NCBI GenBank assembly: GCA_025210485.1
Contig: JAOARN010000151.1
Location: 55,084 to 119,083, forward strand
DNA from: Marinifilaceae bacterium
Lineage (GTDB): Bacteria > Bacteroidota > Bacteroidia > Bacteroidales > Marinifilaceae
DNA: 64,000 bases
Direction: 5' to 3'
Part shown: positions 1 to 9,761 of the stretch, piece by piece
How the letters are laid out: every line of letters begins with the position of its first letter
Numbering within the stretch: the stretch's first letter is position 1
The notes under the pieces: generated by a model
Told to the model about the DNA's origin: nothing
The model's input: the letters and a program-made list of their open reading frames with translations, nothing else
Database searches by the model: none
Position numbers and translations under genes: made by a program

Positions 1-120
1 TTCTATTAAGTTTCATATGTTCAATTTTTTATAATACAACAAAAATAAAAATAGTATGCATTATAATAATATATGTTTAGTTTTTTTTCAATTATTATTC
101 TAATTTATGAAAATTTAGGC

Positions 121-150
121 AAAAAAAAAGAGTCCTGTAAAACAGAACTC
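121..150 (-). terminator. Rho-independent terminator of rpmH
   Basis: Read on the minus strand, a 9-bp stem (gagttctgt / acaggactc, one G-U pair) with a three-base loop is followed directly by nine T residues. It lies about 60 bases past the rpmH stop. Confidence 0.8.
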
Positions 151-207
151 CTAATACGTTTTAAATAACGTAAATATCTTAAGCATTAAGATAAGGTATA
201 TGCTAAA

Positions 208-366
208 TTAAGCTTTGTGTCTACGTTCGCTAGATACGCTTAATTTTTTTCTACCTTTAGCACGTCTTCTTGATAATACAGCTCTACCGCTTACTGAAGA
301 CATTCTCTCTCTGAAACCATGCTTGTTTCTTCTCTTTCTATTTGATGGTTGAAATGTTCTTTTCAT
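208..366 (-). CDS. rpmH: Large ribosomal subunit protein bL34
   Basis: This 52-residue, very basic protein is bL34 of the large ribosomal subunit, which binds 23S rRNA. It was read directly from the minus strand: it begins [20 protein letters not shown], continues with an [18 protein letters not shown] segment and ends RRHKA. The TFQPSxxKRxxxHGFRxRM signature and the length are typical of the family. The ATG is at 364-366. A good Bacteroidota promoter lies about 50 bases upstream and a terminator follows the gene, so it appears monocistronic. The usual neighbours dnaA and rnpA are not visible on this side. The call is secure. Confidence 0.97.
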   Translation of the reverse strand: MKRTFQPSNRKRRNKHGFRERMSSVSGRAVLSRRRAKGRKKLSVSSERRHKA

Positions 367-416
367 CTCTATTGATTTATCTTATTAGAATAATTTATTT
401 TCCATTATTTGGAGTG

Positions 417-446
417 CAAATATAAACATTAGCATCCAATTAACAA
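417..446 (-). promoter_or_regulatory. Predicted rpmH promoter (Bacteroidota sigma-70 type)
   Basis: On the minus strand TATATTTG (417-424) matches the -7 consensus TAnnTTTG, and a TTG (444-446) lies 19 bases upstream as the -33 element. The spacing matches the known Bacteroidota promoter architecture. The leader to the rpmH ATG would be about 45 bases. Confidence 0.6.
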
Positions 447-856
447 ATAATTGAACGCATATTATTTTATTTTTTTATTGACTGTAAACTAAACTAGTAT
501 ATCAAAAAATACATAATATTTTACTTACGCTACAAATATAATATTTTAGATTATCTTAATCTTATTAAATTCTATTTTTTGCATATAAAGTTTTTAAAAC
601 TTACAATAAATCTAATGCATAAAAATAGGGCTTGCAACGCAAGCCCTTCCCAACATAAAGTTAAACACTACAACCTTAGCCTATAAAAACTAAAATCTTA
701 GTTAGTCTGTGTAATAACAATTCCTAATTTATAACAACATAATAAATATACAAATGTGTATCTTTTATTCCCTTATTAAATCGATTGCAATATACTAAAG
801 TTTTAGTAATACAACTAGCTTTATAGTTAAAATATTTAAATTTTTTTAATGTTTTT
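447..856. other. Intergenic region between rpmH and the blaR1-like gene
   Basis: AT-rich non-coding stretch. The only structure seen is the perfect hairpin at 628-646, listed separately. No open frame or RNA gene was recognised. Confidence 0.6.
628..646 (-). terminator. Perfect hairpin, probable terminator of the blaI-blaR1 unit
   Basis: GGGCTTGC-AAC-GCAAGCCC is a perfect 8-bp stem with a three-base loop. On the minus strand it is followed by a tatttttat run. It lies about 210 bases past the blaR1-like stop, which is far for a terminator, so a free-standing palindrome is possible. Confidence 0.5.
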
Positions 857-2647
857 TTATTGTATTGCAAATCGTATTGGCACAGTGAAACTTACCGCTA
901 CATTTTTACCATTCTGCCTACCTGGAATCCAGTTAGGCATGGCATTGATTACCCTTAAAGCCTCCTTATCCAAGTCCACGTTTACCCCCTTCAATACTCT
1001 TGCATTACTAATTTCTCCAATCTCGTTTACAAAAAAGCGAATATATACTACTCCTTGATAGCCTTGTTCCGCTGCAAAACCAGGATATTTAAGATTATCT
1101 TTAATATAAGATCTAAGCCCTTGCAAACCTCCACTAAATCGAGGAAGCTCGCTTAAGAATTTATTTTTCATAAGATTTCTATGAGCATAATTTTCTACTC
1201 CATTCAAAGGGCTATCTTCTTTTACCTTTTTATATATAGGCTGAGAATCATTTGCAGGTTTTATAGCACCTGACTTGGCAACAAAAACTAGAGGAACAGT
1301 ATAAGAAACCCTAACAGGGATACCATTTATCTTTCCAGGAGTCCATTTAGGCATTGACTTAACAACCCTGATAGCCTCTTTGTTCATTTTATAATTACTC
1401 CCCTTAACGACAATTGGGTTAATAACCTTTCCATTTTCACTAACTGTAAAGTCAACAACAACACGAGTATTTTTATTACAATCTATTTTATCATAATTGA
1501 TATTCGAAGCCAAAAAATGATTCATAGCATTCACTCCTCCGACGTACTCAGGCATTTCATCAGCAATTGAATAAGCTGCCTTTATACTCATACTTGTTTT
1601 ATGTTCCAGACTTGCAATTCCCTTTGCAGATTGACCTGAAAAGCCAACTTCATTTGGATATTCGTAATTTTCGAGAAAATTCAGTTTATTTATATTTGCC
1701 TTAAACCAACTAGGAATAACATTCGCACTATCATGTTTATGCTCAACAGTAAAAGCAAATGCAGATAATAAAAAGACAGAAATAGGAAGAACCATTATCA
1801 ATTTTACTAATGCTAACTTTGGAGTTTTCAATCTTCCAAGCATTAAAAGTCTTTTCTTTATAGAAGACTTTCCAAAACCACTTACTAAATCAATTAGCTG
1901 CATACCTGCAACTCTATTTAGTATATGTATTTTATAATGATTTGGATTATCTATCTTTTTAACAACATAATTATCCGCTAAATACTCATGTATCTCACTC
2001 AATGAGAATTTATAGAACCAAACAAATGGGTTCAACCATGTTATTGCAATTAGTAATTCGGATACAATTATATCAAGGGAGTGTAATTGTTTGATATGTC
2101 CGCACTCATGTGTTATTATTTCCCAACTTCCATCGCTTTCGAGATCAATTTCAGAAATAAATATTTTATTAAAAAAAGCAAAAGTTGGCATATCTCCATC
2201 AAGAACATATAGAGTAACTCCATACTTCTTTGTCTTTCTGCATTTTTTACTCAACACATATATACTATACAAATTGCGAAAAAATCTTGAAACTAATACA
2301 AACACCACCAATAGATATACTATCAAAAAATAATGATACCAATGTAGATTTTGATTAATATTTGCCTTAACCTCCACCTCATCAAGCAGGCTAGTATTTA
2401 CATAGGAATTAGCAGTAAACAATAAATCACCAACTTGATCAATTATTCCATTTACTTCAGTTCCGATATACACATAATGAATATCGATAGATGGAATAAC
2501 AAATGAAAACACGAGACTAAACAATAAATAAAATCGATTAAGATTAAAAAAGGTATCCTTTTTCAGAAAAAACCAGTATAACATGTAGAAAAAAATCATA
2601 CATATACTAGTCTGAGTTAAATATATGAGAATACCTATCTCGGTCAT
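857..2647 (-). CDS. BlaR1/MecR1-type M56 metallopeptidase sensor with two TonB C-terminal domains
   Basis: This predicted inner-membrane sensor-protease is the partner of the BlaI-type repressor encoded 24 bases upstream. The first half has several hydrophobic segments and an HECGH zinc motif at about residues 180-184, followed by an EIHEYLAD segment supplying a likely third ligand: the M56 arrangement. Instead of a penicillin-binding sensor domain, the C-terminal half carries two TonB C-terminal-like domains (roughly 365-455 and 505-596), each with a 'GG...L..Y..' start and a PxWxPGxxNGxxVxVSxTVPxxF end. The track frame opens at a TTG; I chose the ATG two codons in (2645-2647). M56-TonB fusions are common in Bacteroidota, but the signal sensed is unknown. 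Confidence 0.88.
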   Translation of the reverse strand: MTEIGILIYLTQTSICMIFFYMLYWFFLKKDTFFNLNRFYLLFSLVFSFVIPSIDIHYVYIGTEVNGIIDQVGDLLFTANSYVNTSLLDEVEVKANINQNLHWYHYFLIVYLLVVFVLVSRFFRNLYSIYVLSKKCRKTKKYGVTLYVLDGDMPTFAFFNKIFISEIDLESDGSWEIITHECGHIKQLHSLDIIVSELLIAITWLNPFVWFYKFSLSEIHEYLADNYVVKKIDNPNHYKIHILNRVAGMQLIDLVSGFGKSSIKKRLLMLGRLKTPKLALVKLIMVLPISVFLLSAFAFTVEHKHDSANVIPSWFKANINKLNFLENYEYPNEVGFSGQSAKGIASLEHKTSMSIKAAYSIADEMPEYVGGVNAMNHFLASNINYDKIDCNKNTRVVVDFTVSENGKVINPIVVKGSNYKMNKEAIRVVKSMPKWTPGKINGIPVRVSYTVPLVFVAKSGAIKPANDSQPIYKKVKEDSPLNGVENYAHRNLMKNKFLSELPRFSGGLQGLRSYIKDNLKYPGFAAEQGYQGVVYIRFFVNEIGEISNARVLKGVNVDLDKEALRVINAMPNWIPGRQNGKNVAVSFTVPIRFAIQ

Positions 2648-2671
2648 AATCAATTAAATTGTTTAATATTC

Positions 2672-3046
2672 TTATTTTTTTTGTTTTTGAATTTGCTCTT
2701 CCACAAGTTGTTTAAGTTCTTCTAACTCATTTAAACTAACCTGTTCGTCTTTTGCGAAAAATGAAACCATATCTCTGTAAGAATTAGAGAAATAATTACG
2801 AACAAATCCTTTCATAAATTTCTTAGTATAATCTTTTTTATCAATCAATGGATAATACTGATGACTTTTTCCAAAAGCTAAATGCCCAACAAAATTCTTT
2901 CTTTCAAGAATCCTAACAATTGTTGATACCGTGTTATATGCTGGTTTAGGAGCTGGTAACTTATCAATAATATCTTTTACGAAAGCCTTTCCAAGACTCC
3001 ATAAAATTTGCATTATTTGTTCTTCTGCTTTAGTAAGTTCTTTCAT
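2672..3046 (-). CDS. BlaI/MecI/CopY-family transcriptional repressor
   Basis: This 124-residue winged-helix repressor begins MKELTKAEEQIMQILWSLGK and contains the family's conserved YNTVSTIVRILERKNFV recognition-helix segment, followed by a glutamate- and lysine-rich dimerisation tail. In characterised systems such repressors are cleaved by the cognate BlaR1-type M56 protease. The gene lies immediately upstream of such a protease gene and is probably co-transcribed with it. A promoter and a palindrome placed between promoter and ATG suggest autoregulation. No beta-lactamase gene is in the window, so the regulon is probably not resistance-specific. Confidence 0.92.
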   Translation of the reverse strand: MKELTKAEEQIMQILWSLGKAFVKDIIDKLPAPKPAYNTVSTIVRILERKNFVGHLAFGKSHQYYPLIDKKDYTKKFMKGFVRNYFSNSYRDMVSFFAKDEQVSLNELEELKQLVEEQIQKQKK

Positions 3047-3069
3047 TATGTTTTGTTTTTATTCTTTAA

Positions 3070-3083
3070 AACACAAAAGTGTT
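3070..3083. promoter_or_regulatory. Candidate operator for the BlaI-type repressor
   Basis: AACAC-AAAA-GTGTT is a perfect 5+5 palindrome lying between the predicted promoter and the repressor ATG, where a bound repressor would block elongation. It does not match the TACAnnTGTA BlaI box, so the assignment is inferred from position only. Confidence 0.35.
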
Positions 3084-3102
3084 AATAACTGCTATTATCT
3101 CC

Positions 3103-3133
3103 CAAAGTTACCAATACTAATAACCAATAACAA
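3103..3133 (-). promoter_or_regulatory. Predicted blaI-blaR1 promoter
   Basis: On the minus strand TAACTTTG (3103-3110) fits TAnnTTTG, and TTG (3131-3133) is 20 bases upstream. This would start transcription near 3097, about 50 bases before the repressor ATG. Confidence 0.55.
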
Positions 3134-3188
3134 CAGCAATACAATATAATTAAACAAAGCAACTATATATCAAAAACTTAAAACTGAG

Positions 3189-3971
3189 TTAAATATTAAT
3201 ATTAAATGAGTCTGAATCTAAATAAAAAGGAAACTTAGACTTAAAATCATCCATTTTTTGTTTATCCAACTGATAATAAACAACGTCCTCCATGTTATCT
3301 TCAGCTAAGGCAATTTGCTCTCCTTTGAAATCAACCAACTGAGTACCACCATCATATTTCAAACCATCCGAATCTTCACCAAGTCTATTTACGGCTAGCA
3401 CATAGACTTGATTTTCGATTGCTCTAGCTCTAAGTAAGCAATCCCATATAGACCTGCGCGACTTAGGCCAATTAGCCAAACAAATTAAAGCATGATGAGT
3501 CCCGTCATTTCTTAACCAAACAGGAAATCTCAAATCGTAACAGATACTCAAATTAATCTTCCATCCTTTTATGTCAATGCAACTATTAGAATCCCCTGAG
3601 CAAAAATGATCCTTTTCTTTCATAAAAAGATGTCTTTTCTCATAATCTGAAATACTTACACCATTATCAAAAGCTATAATCTTGTTTTTATAATTTTGTT
3701 TATCATCCTTAAAAACAACACTTCCAACTATACATAATTGTTTTTCAATTGACCATTTTTTCACCCAGTCAATACTGTCATTAAATCTTGAAGAAATTTC
3801 AGATTTTTTATCCATTAAAAATCCAGATGTAAACATCTCTGGCAACACTACCAAATCGGTATCATTTTCAATAGAGCTTAGTATAGAATCCAATTTTTCT
3901 AAATTTGCATCCACATTATTTGAAATGATATCGAACTGAACAAGAGCTATATTTAATAATTTATCAGACAT
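3189..3971 (-). CDS. Nitrilase-superfamily amidohydrolase, omega-amidase-like (YafV/Nit2 type)
   Basis: This 260-residue carbon-nitrogen hydrolase is predicted to deamidate omega-amido acids such as alpha-ketoglutaramate. The catalytic triad is visible: Glu45 in VLPEMFTSGF, Lys112 in YEKRHLF and Cys144 in LSICYDLRFP, followed by the conserved NWPKSRRSIWDCLLRARAIENQ segment (written here only as landmark words NWP, WDCLLRARA). Length and spacing fit bacterial YafV-like enzymes. The 3' end is only about 140 bases from the repressor ATG, where a separate promoter is predicted, so it is probably independently expressed. Substrate choice is by family resemblance only. Confidence 0.85.
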   Translation of the reverse strand: MSDKLLNIALVQFDIISNNVDANLEKLDSILSSIENDTDLVVLPEMFTSGFLMDKKSEISSRFNDSIDWVKKWSIEKQLCIVGSVVFKDDKQNYKNKIIAFDNGVSISDYEKRHLFMKEKDHFCSGDSNSCIDIKGWKINLSICYDLRFPVWLRNDGTHHALICLANWPKSRRSIWDCLLRARAIENQVYVLAVNRLGEDSDGLKYDGGTQLVDFKGEQIALAEDNMEDVVYYQLDKQKMDDFKSKFPFYLDSDSFNINI

Positions 3972-4059
3972 TAAAAAGATTTATAGATTTAAAATTCAGG
4001 CGGCATTAACATAAATAAAATACCGAATAAAGCCATAAAAGACTTCAACAAACATAATA

Positions 4060-4097
4060 AAAAAAAGCTGTCAATTTAAAAATTGACAGCTTTTTTT
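4060..4097. terminator. Strong terminator after secG
   Basis: GCTGTCAATTT and AAATTGACAGC form an 11-bp perfect stem (4067-4077 and 4080-4090), flanked by an A run on the left and a T run on the right, so it can work in both directions. It ends the secG transcript on the minus strand. Confidence 0.9.
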
Positions 4098-4119
4098 ATA
4101 TCTAGAATAAACAATATTC

Positions 4120-4479
4120 TTATTTTCCTGTTGAATCAGCTTTTGGAGTAGCCTCTGTTTTTTCTGCTTCTTTTTGATCTGAGAAATTTGGAACCTCAGG
4201 AGTAGCTTCATAACTATTTAACTCCTCTTGTAACTGAGATTTAACAACTGCTTCTCCTCTATCAATACTCATCGCTGCTGCTAGACATAAAACTAATAAA
4301 CTAACAGCTAAAGTCCATGTAGCTTTCTCAAGAAAATCGGTAGTTTTTTTAACACCCATAATCTGGTTACTTGCAGAAAAGTTTGATGCTAAACCACCAC
4401 CTTTTGAATTCTGAACTAAAACTATCAAAATTAACAAAATACAAACGATAAAAATCAATATGGAAATAAATGTATACAT
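4120..4479 (-). CDS. secG: Preprotein translocase subunit SecG
   Basis: SecG is the small inner-membrane subunit of the SecYEG channel that assists SecA-driven export. The 119-residue product has two membrane segments (about 3-22 and 52-72) joined by a glycine-rich loop (KGGGLASNF) and the family motif GVKKTTDFLEKATW. A polar acidic C-terminal tail after the second segment is typical of Bacteroidota SecG. Five bases separate it from the upstream TPR gene, so they form one operon, ended by a strong hairpin terminator. Confidence 0.95.
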   Translation of the reverse strand: MYTFISILIFIVCILLILIVLVQNSKGGGLASNFSASNQIMGVKKTTDFLEKATWTLAVSLLVLCLAAAMSIDRGEAVVKSQLQEELNSYEATPEVPNFSDQKEAEKTEATPKADSTGK

Positions 4480-4484
4480 AATAA

Positions 4485-7400
4485 TTATTTTAGATTTTCA
4501 ATTTTTTCTATGAGACTCGCAAAGTAAGCTTTTTTTTCTGGATTTTTCAACATTAATTTCTCATAAACCGCAATTGCTTTTACAAATAATTTTTGGTTTA
4601 AGTAAATTTCTGCTAAAGTTTCACTGAAAAAAGACTCGGAATTATTAGTCTTTGCAAGGTTTATATTAAGATTTACTTTCTCCTGACTAGCATCAGATGT
4701 TTTTAATCTAGGATCTGATTTTATAAATTGATCTATCAAATTAGACTGTCCTGACTGGTCTTTTTGAGATTCTATTTCGGAAACTCGATTTTCCACCTGA
4801 TCATCTTCTGGCTTTTCATTAACCAAATTTAATAAATCATAATCGGATTTCAATTTAATAATCTGATCGTTTGAATATTTCTCATATTCAAACAATTCAT
4901 CTCCTCCAATTTCTTCTTCTAGAATCTCTTCTACACTAAACATATCTTCTTTATTCTCTTCTTTATTATCTGCTGTAGGTGACGAACCCTCTACATTAGC
5001 TTGATTTAATGAGTCGTCTCTTTTCGAATCCATATCTTGAGATAAGTTATCATTCGATTCAAGTTTAGATTGACTAGTTTTCAACACTGAATCTGACAGA
5101 TCATAATCCGATTCATCATGACTCCTAGACTTACCCATAGCGAAGGATTCCTCATCATTTTCAAGATTCTTCTCAAACTTAATTTTTTTTAAAGTTTTAT
5201 CCAAATCATCTATAGCGGAATCCAGAATTTGCTTGAATTTATTTTCTGTCTCTGATAATTCTGTAGCCTCAAGGTCTAATAGGTCGGTTTTTAAACTGTG
5301 TCTATCTAATTTTTTTGTCTTTTTATTTTCCAAACCTTCGCTTGTCTTTTCATCAAATCGCTTTGATTTATCCCTTAATGATGAAATTATATCACTCATC
5401 TCTGACTCATATCTTTCACGAGTAAAATTAGATTTTTCTGCTTTTTTTATTTCTTTATCAGAGGTTTTTTCTTCTGCCTTAAAATTTTCGGATTTTGAAT
5501 CCTTCTCTACTAATGGTTCATCTAACAGTATTCCTTCTTCCTCAGGTGTATTTACTATGATATCTCCGTCTTTTTGCTTTTGTTTTACAAAATCTGACTC
5601 ATTGCTAGCATCTATTTTGCTTGCATTTTCAAAGCTATCATCTTTTGATTCATCTATTTTGATCTCTGGTAAATTATCGAGTTTTAATCCTGACTCGGTT
5701 TCATTTACTGTTTTATAAATTTGGATATCTGCATCAATATTTTCTTTATTTTCAAATGGAATAGATTCACGAATACTCTGATCTGCAGATGAATCTGATT
5801 CTTGACGAACTGCATCCTTTTGGCAATTCTCATCAGCTTCTTTATTTTTAGACAAGTCTTCACTATCAGACTTTGATCTTAATAAAGAAATAATATCACT
5901 CATCTCAGACTCATATTTATCTCTTGTAAATGGAGGTTTTTCAGGCTTTTTATCTGTTGTTTTTAAATCTAAAATATCGGATTCAACTAGCTTTTCCGAA
6001 TCAGGTATTTTTGTTTCCCCCAACTCTATAATCTCGGATTTCTCAGATTGAATATTGTCTTGATCTTCTGTAGTAGTATTTTCAGACGCCAAAGAAGCTT
6101 TCTCAGTTTTAGAATCAGGAATTTCTATATTTTCTGATTTTAGTTCTTTATCAGAATCTTGCTCTTTACTTAAATTCGCTTTCTTCTCTGATTCAGCATT
6201 TGTATTATCTTGAGATTTTACTTCTGTTGTGAGTTCAATATTTAGAATAGTTTCAGAAGTCGATTCTTCTTTTTTGTCTATACTTTCCAATTCTTTATTC
6301 GAATCAGTCAATTCTACCATCCCTTTTTTATCGATATTCCTATTCTCTAAAATTTCTTCTTTCAAATTCTCCCCGGCATCCTGCTTCTCCGATTTTGATT
6401 TTAATAAAGAAATAATATCACTCATCTCAGACTCATATTTATCTCTTGTAAATGGAGATTTTTCGGGCTTTTTATCTGTTGTTTTTAAATCTAAAATATC
6501 GGATTCAACTAGCTTTTCCGAATCAGGTATTTTTGTTTCCTCCAACTCTATAATCTCTGATTTCTCAGATTGAATATTGTCTTGATCTTCTGTAGTAGTA
6601 TTTTCAGACGTCAAAGAAGCTTTCTCAGTTTTAGAATCAGGAATTTCTATATTTTCTGATTCTAGTTCTTTAGCAGAATCTTGCTCTTTACTTAAATTCT
6701 CTTTCTTCTCTGATTCAGCATTTGTATTATCTTGAGATTTTACTTCTGTTGTGAGTTCAATATTTAGTATCGTTTCAGAACCCTCTTCTGCTTTTTGCTC
6801 TAAACTCAAATCAAGCTTATCTGTCGAGTCCTCTATCTCGGTTTCCTCTGTTGTTTTTTTCTCAATATTTTCATGTTGCAGAATTTCCTCTTCATCTTTC
6901 TTCTCCGACTTCGACTTTAACAAAGATATAATATCACTCATCTCCGACTCATATTTATCTCTTGTAAATGGATGTTTTTCGGGTTTTTTATCTGTTGTTT
7001 TTAAATCTGAATTATCAGATTCAACTGCTTTTTCGGAATCTGCTATTTTTGTTTTCTCTAACTCAACAATCTCTGATCCCTCAGATTGAATATCCTCTTG
7101 AACTACTATATCCGAATTTTCTTTTTTTTCTACGGATATATCACTTTTAGATTTATCAACATCCACAGCTGCTGGTTTGATTTCTGAATCAGCATCCTGC
7201 TCTTTGTCTAAATTTTCTTTTTTCTCTGCTTCCAGATTCGTTTTATCTTGGGATTTTACTTCTGTTGTAAGCTCAATATTTAGAATAGTTTCAGAACTCT
7301 CTTCTGCATTTTGCTCTATACTCAAATCAAGCTTATCTGTCGAATCCTCTATCTCGGTTTCCTTTGTTATTTTTTTCTCAATATTTTCATGTTGCAGAAT

Positions 7401-7985
7401 TTCCTCTTCATCTTTCTTCTCCGACTTCGACTTTAATGAAGATAGTATATTACTCATCTCCGATTCATATTGCTCTCTAGTCAAAGTGGATTTTTCTATT
7501 TTTGGTTTCGATTCACTTACATTATCTTCATTCGCATCATCAAACTGTTCAATAACTTTATCTGAATCAATGAGATCTCTTTCAGTATCCGATTCACCAA
7601 TATTCTTATTTCCGACACTATCCAATATTTTTAAATCATCTTCTTTATCTTCCTCACAATTTGGAGTCCTTGCTTGTAAGTCGAGCTTAGATTCATTTTC
7701 TTCATAATTTAAGTTAATTTGAGTATCAGTGTCAACTGGATTAAAAAACTTATCACAAACATCAGCAGAAATCCTTTCATCATTCATTAACAAGTAAAGT
7801 TGCTTTCTATCTGGCACGTATGCTGCCAAACGCTGCAATTCTTGTTCAAAAAGAAGATTATTCGACTTATTTAACTTAAACAAATAAAGACATTCCAAAG
7901 AATGAAAATAAGGGTAACTGTCAATTAATTTTTTAAGTTGATTTATATCATTAAAATCTATGGGTTCCACAAGATTATTTTGCAT
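4485..7985 (-). CDS. Repeat-expanded acidic TPR-ended protein upstream of secG
   Basis: This 1,166-residue protein occupies the slot upstream of secG where Bacteroidota usually encode a shorter TPR protein. The first ~90 residues ([22 protein letters not shown]) and the last ~80 ([24 protein letters not shown]) resemble helical TPR ends. Between them is a highly charged, Glu/Ser/Lys-rich, probably disordered or coiled-coil region in which the segment [17 protein letters not shown] recurs five times about every 172 residues. The DNA repeats are close to identical. There is no signal peptide, so it is probably cytoplasmic. Function is unknown; a scaffold near the translocon is only a guess from the operon. 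Confidence 0.8.
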   Translation of the reverse strand: MQNNLVEPIDFNDINQLKKLIDSYPYFHSLECLYLFKLNKSNNLLFEQELQRLAAYVPDRKQLYLLMNDERISADVCDKFFNPVDTDTQINLNYEENESKLDLQARTPNCEEDKEDDLKILDSVGNKNIGESDTERDLIDSDKVIEQFDDANEDNVSESKPKIEKSTLTREQYESEMSNILSSLKSKSEKKDEEEILQHENIEKKITKETEIEDSTDKLDLSIEQNAEESSETILNIELTTEVKSQDKTNLEAEKKENLDKEQDADSEIKPAAVDVDKSKSDISVEKKENSDIVVQEDIQSEGSEIVELEKTKIADSEKAVESDNSDLKTTDKKPEKHPFTRDKYESEMSDIISLLKSKSEKKDEEEILQHENIEKKTTEETEIEDSTDKLDLSLEQKAEEGSETILNIELTTEVKSQDNTNAESEKKENLSKEQDSAKELESENIEIPDSKTEKASLTSENTTTEDQDNIQSEKSEIIELEETKIPDSEKLVESDILDLKTTDKKPEKSPFTRDKYESEMSDIISLLKSKSEKQDAGENLKEEILENRNIDKKGMVELTDSNKELESIDKKEESTSETILNIELTTEVKSQDNTNAESEKKANLSKEQDSDKELKSENIEIPDSKTEKASLASENTTTEDQDNIQSEKSEIIELGETKIPDSEKLVESDILDLKTTDKKPEKPPFTRDKYESEMSDIISLLRSKSDSEDLSKNKEADENCQKDAVRQESDSSADQSIRESIPFENKENIDADIQIYKTVNETESGLKLDNLPEIKIDESKDDSFENASKIDASNESDFVKQKQKDGDIIVNTPEEEGILLDEPLVEKDSKSENFKAEEKTSDKEIKKAEKSNFTRERYESEMSDIISSLRDKSKRFDEKTSEGLENKKTKKLDRHSLKTDLLDLEATELSETENKFKQILDSAIDDLDKTLKKIKFEKNLENDEESFAMGKSRSHDESDYDLSDSVLKTSQSKLESNDNLSQDMDSKRDDSLNQANVEGSSPTADNKEENKEDMFSVEEILEEEIGGDELFEYEKYSNDQIIKLKSDYDLLNLVNEKPEDDQVENRVSEIESQKDQSGQSNLIDQFIKSDPRLKTSDASQEKVNLNINLAKTNNSESFFSETLAEIYLNQKLFVKAIAVYEKLMLKNPEKKAYFASLIEKIENLK
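5380..7480. repeat. Intragenic tandem repeats of about 516-520 bp
   Basis: The DNA for the YESEMS motif recurs near 5396, 5900, 6420, 6937 and 7453. The segments 5885-6260 and 6412-6780 differ at only a few bases by eye, and the copy from about 6937 to 7300 is more diverged. The period is a multiple of three, so unit gain or loss would keep the reading frame. Confidence 0.85.
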
Positions 7986-8197
7986 AATATTTTAGTTAAT
8001 TTATACAAAAATATAATACATAAGTTAAAATATCACTATCATAAATAAATTAAATTAAAGTTTTTTGGTTATCAAACCATAGTTTTGCGTGAAAGGAATG
8101 ATAATTTGAATAAATTTTCAGAAACAATTAAAACAATTTAAAATCAAAGATTAAGTTTTTTGTTATTAGATTTGCTAAGAATTAAAAAATATCAAAA

Positions 8198-8947
8198 ATG
8201 AAATATATCTGTATAATTCCAGCAAGATATGCATCTAGTAGATTTGAAGGAAAACCTTTAGCAATGATTTCAGGTAAAACTATGATTGAAAGAGTATATC
8301 GACAAGCCCAAAAAGCAATAGACGAAGTTTGGGTAGCTACAGATGACAGCAGAATCGAAGAAGAAGTAGTTCGTTTTGGAGGTAAAGTTATAATGACATC
8401 TGATAAACATAATAGCGGGACAGATAGAATTGCTGAAGCTATAAACAATATCCAGAATAAAATCTCAGAGAATTTTGATGTAGTAATAAACATTCAGGGC
8501 GACGAACCACTCATAAATCCAGAAGAAATTCAAAATCTTGCAAATTGTTTTCAAGACGAGTCAACTCAAATTGCTACCATGGGTAAAAAAATCACAGATT
8601 TAGAACAAGTTTTAGACCCGAATGTGGTAAAATTAGTTAAATCGAAATCCAACAAAGCACTATACTTTAGCCGATCTACTATACCATTTTGCCGAGATGC
8701 AGAAAAAGAAGATTACTTAAACAAATCTGAATTCATAAAACATATAGGAGTATATGCCTACAGAACAGAAGTATTACAAGAGATAAGTAGACTTGAAGAA
8801 TCCTTTTTAGAATCAAGTGAAAAACTAGAACAATTGAGATGGCTTGAAAATTCTTATACAATCGAGGTCGTAGACAGCAAGTTTGACAGCATAGGTGTGG
8901 ATACACCTGAGGACTTGGCGAACATAATCAAAACCTATTTTTCTTAA
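8198..8947 (+). CDS. kdsB: 3-deoxy-manno-octulosonate cytidylyltransferase
   Basis: KdsB activates Kdo with CTP to CMP-Kdo for transfer to lipid A, so it belongs to lipopolysaccharide core synthesis in the cytoplasm. The 249-residue product has the nucleotide-binding start IIPARYASSRFEGKPL, the NIQGDEPLI metal and sugar motif, the LYFSRSTIPF segment and KHIGVYAYR, all diagnostic of KdsB. It is transcribed divergently from the secG operon and converges on the Rieske-like lipoprotein gene. The ATG at 8198 follows an A-rich leader typical of this phylum, which lacks strong Shine-Dalgarno sequences. Confidence 0.96.
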   Translation: MKYICIIPARYASSRFEGKPLAMISGKTMIERVYRQAQKAIDEVWVATDDSRIEEEVVRFGGKVIMTSDKHNSGTDRIAEAINNIQNKISENFDVVINIQGDEPLINPEEIQNLANCFQDESTQIATMGKKITDLEQVLDPNVVKLVKSKSNKALYFSRSTIPFCRDAEKEDYLNKSEFIKHIGVYAYRTEVLQEISRLEESFLESSEKLEQLRWLENSYTIEVVDSKFDSIGVDTPEDLANIIKTYFS

Positions 8948-8955
8948 TAAAAGCA

Positions 8956-9009
8956 TAACATAAATAAAAGAATTTAATTTCATAATTTGGAATTCTTTTA
9001 TTTATGTTA
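8956..9009. terminator. Bidirectional AT-rich terminator between kdsB and the Rieske-like gene
   Basis: A 19-bp perfect inverted repeat (8956-8974 and 8991-9009; core TAAATAAAAGAATT) with a 16-base loop sits between the two convergent stops. T-rich arms on both strands suit two-way termination. Confidence 0.7.
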
Positions 9010-9020
9010 AAACCTGAACC

Positions 9021-9476
9021 TTAGTTGAAAATCCTCAATCTATTAGTTGTTTTATTATAGGCGGTTTTATACTCTTTCAGCTTATGTCTGGCAGCCGAAT
9101 CATTAAAAGGATATCCTGAATCTAGAATATTGAATTTGCTATCACAAATAGAACAGTGAGCAAATCCTTCTTCTGTTTCCAAAGCTTGCTCCTCATTAAA
9201 ATCAAGAGGACATGAGGCATCAAAGCATTTAAATCCACCCCCAACATTTACCACGATAATACCATGATTGGCATATCCTAATCCCGAACCAGCATATTCA
9301 TTAATATAAATATAATTGCCTTGGACATTTAATTCGCTATAAAAATCGAGTTCAAGTGTTATATTTATATGTCTAAATGGAACTGGATGAGCATTATTAG
9401 TATCAGAAGAACAAGCCAAAAAAGATAAGATAATTGACAATATTATGGCAAATGAAATTTTAGTCATTTTCAACAT
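9021..9476 (-). CDS. Rieske-fold-like lipoprotein lacking canonical histidine ligands
   Basis: This 151-residue protein has a lipoprotein signal (hydrophobic stretch ending LSFLACSS, lipidated Cys about 22) and would be membrane anchored outside the cytoplasm. Its C-terminal half resembles Rieske ferredoxin-like domains: a CPLDF segment and a CSICDSKFN segment are separated by about 22 residues. In true Rieske proteins these are CxH and CxxH; here the histidines are replaced by Leu and Cys, leaving only cysteines. It may bind a different cluster, another metal, or none. Two ATGs (codons 1 and 4) are possible. Function is unknown. Confidence 0.65.
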   Translation of the reverse strand: MLKMTKISFAIILSIILSFLACSSDTNNAHPVPFRHINITLELDFYSELNVQGNYIYINEYAGSGLGYANHGIIVVNVGGGFKCFDASCPLDFNEEQALETEEGFAHCSICDSKFNILDSGYPFNDSAARHKLKEYKTAYNKTTNRLRIFN

Positions 9477-9761
9477 ATAATTAATAGTATTATATAAATG
9501 AAATTTATTAACTTTATATATTAATTATTAAAAAGTATAAATCACAAGCAAATTATATATAAAGATATTTGTGATATTATTAATTAAAACATTGCAAATA
9601 TATAATTATTGCTCACTTATTATTAATTTTTATCAAGATTAAAATATTGGCAAGAATAATCTGACAATAATAGGTGAAAATAATTTAACTTTGTAATAAA
9701 TATTTTGTAAAACTTTACTTTGTAATATCTGATAATAATAAAGTAAAACAAATAAAATCTT

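Noticed and set aside
5233..7707. Several Ser/Phe-rich open frames on the + strand
   Set aside because: They are the complement of the Glu/Lys-rich repeats of the gene upstream of secG; the low-complexity composition explains the lack of stops.
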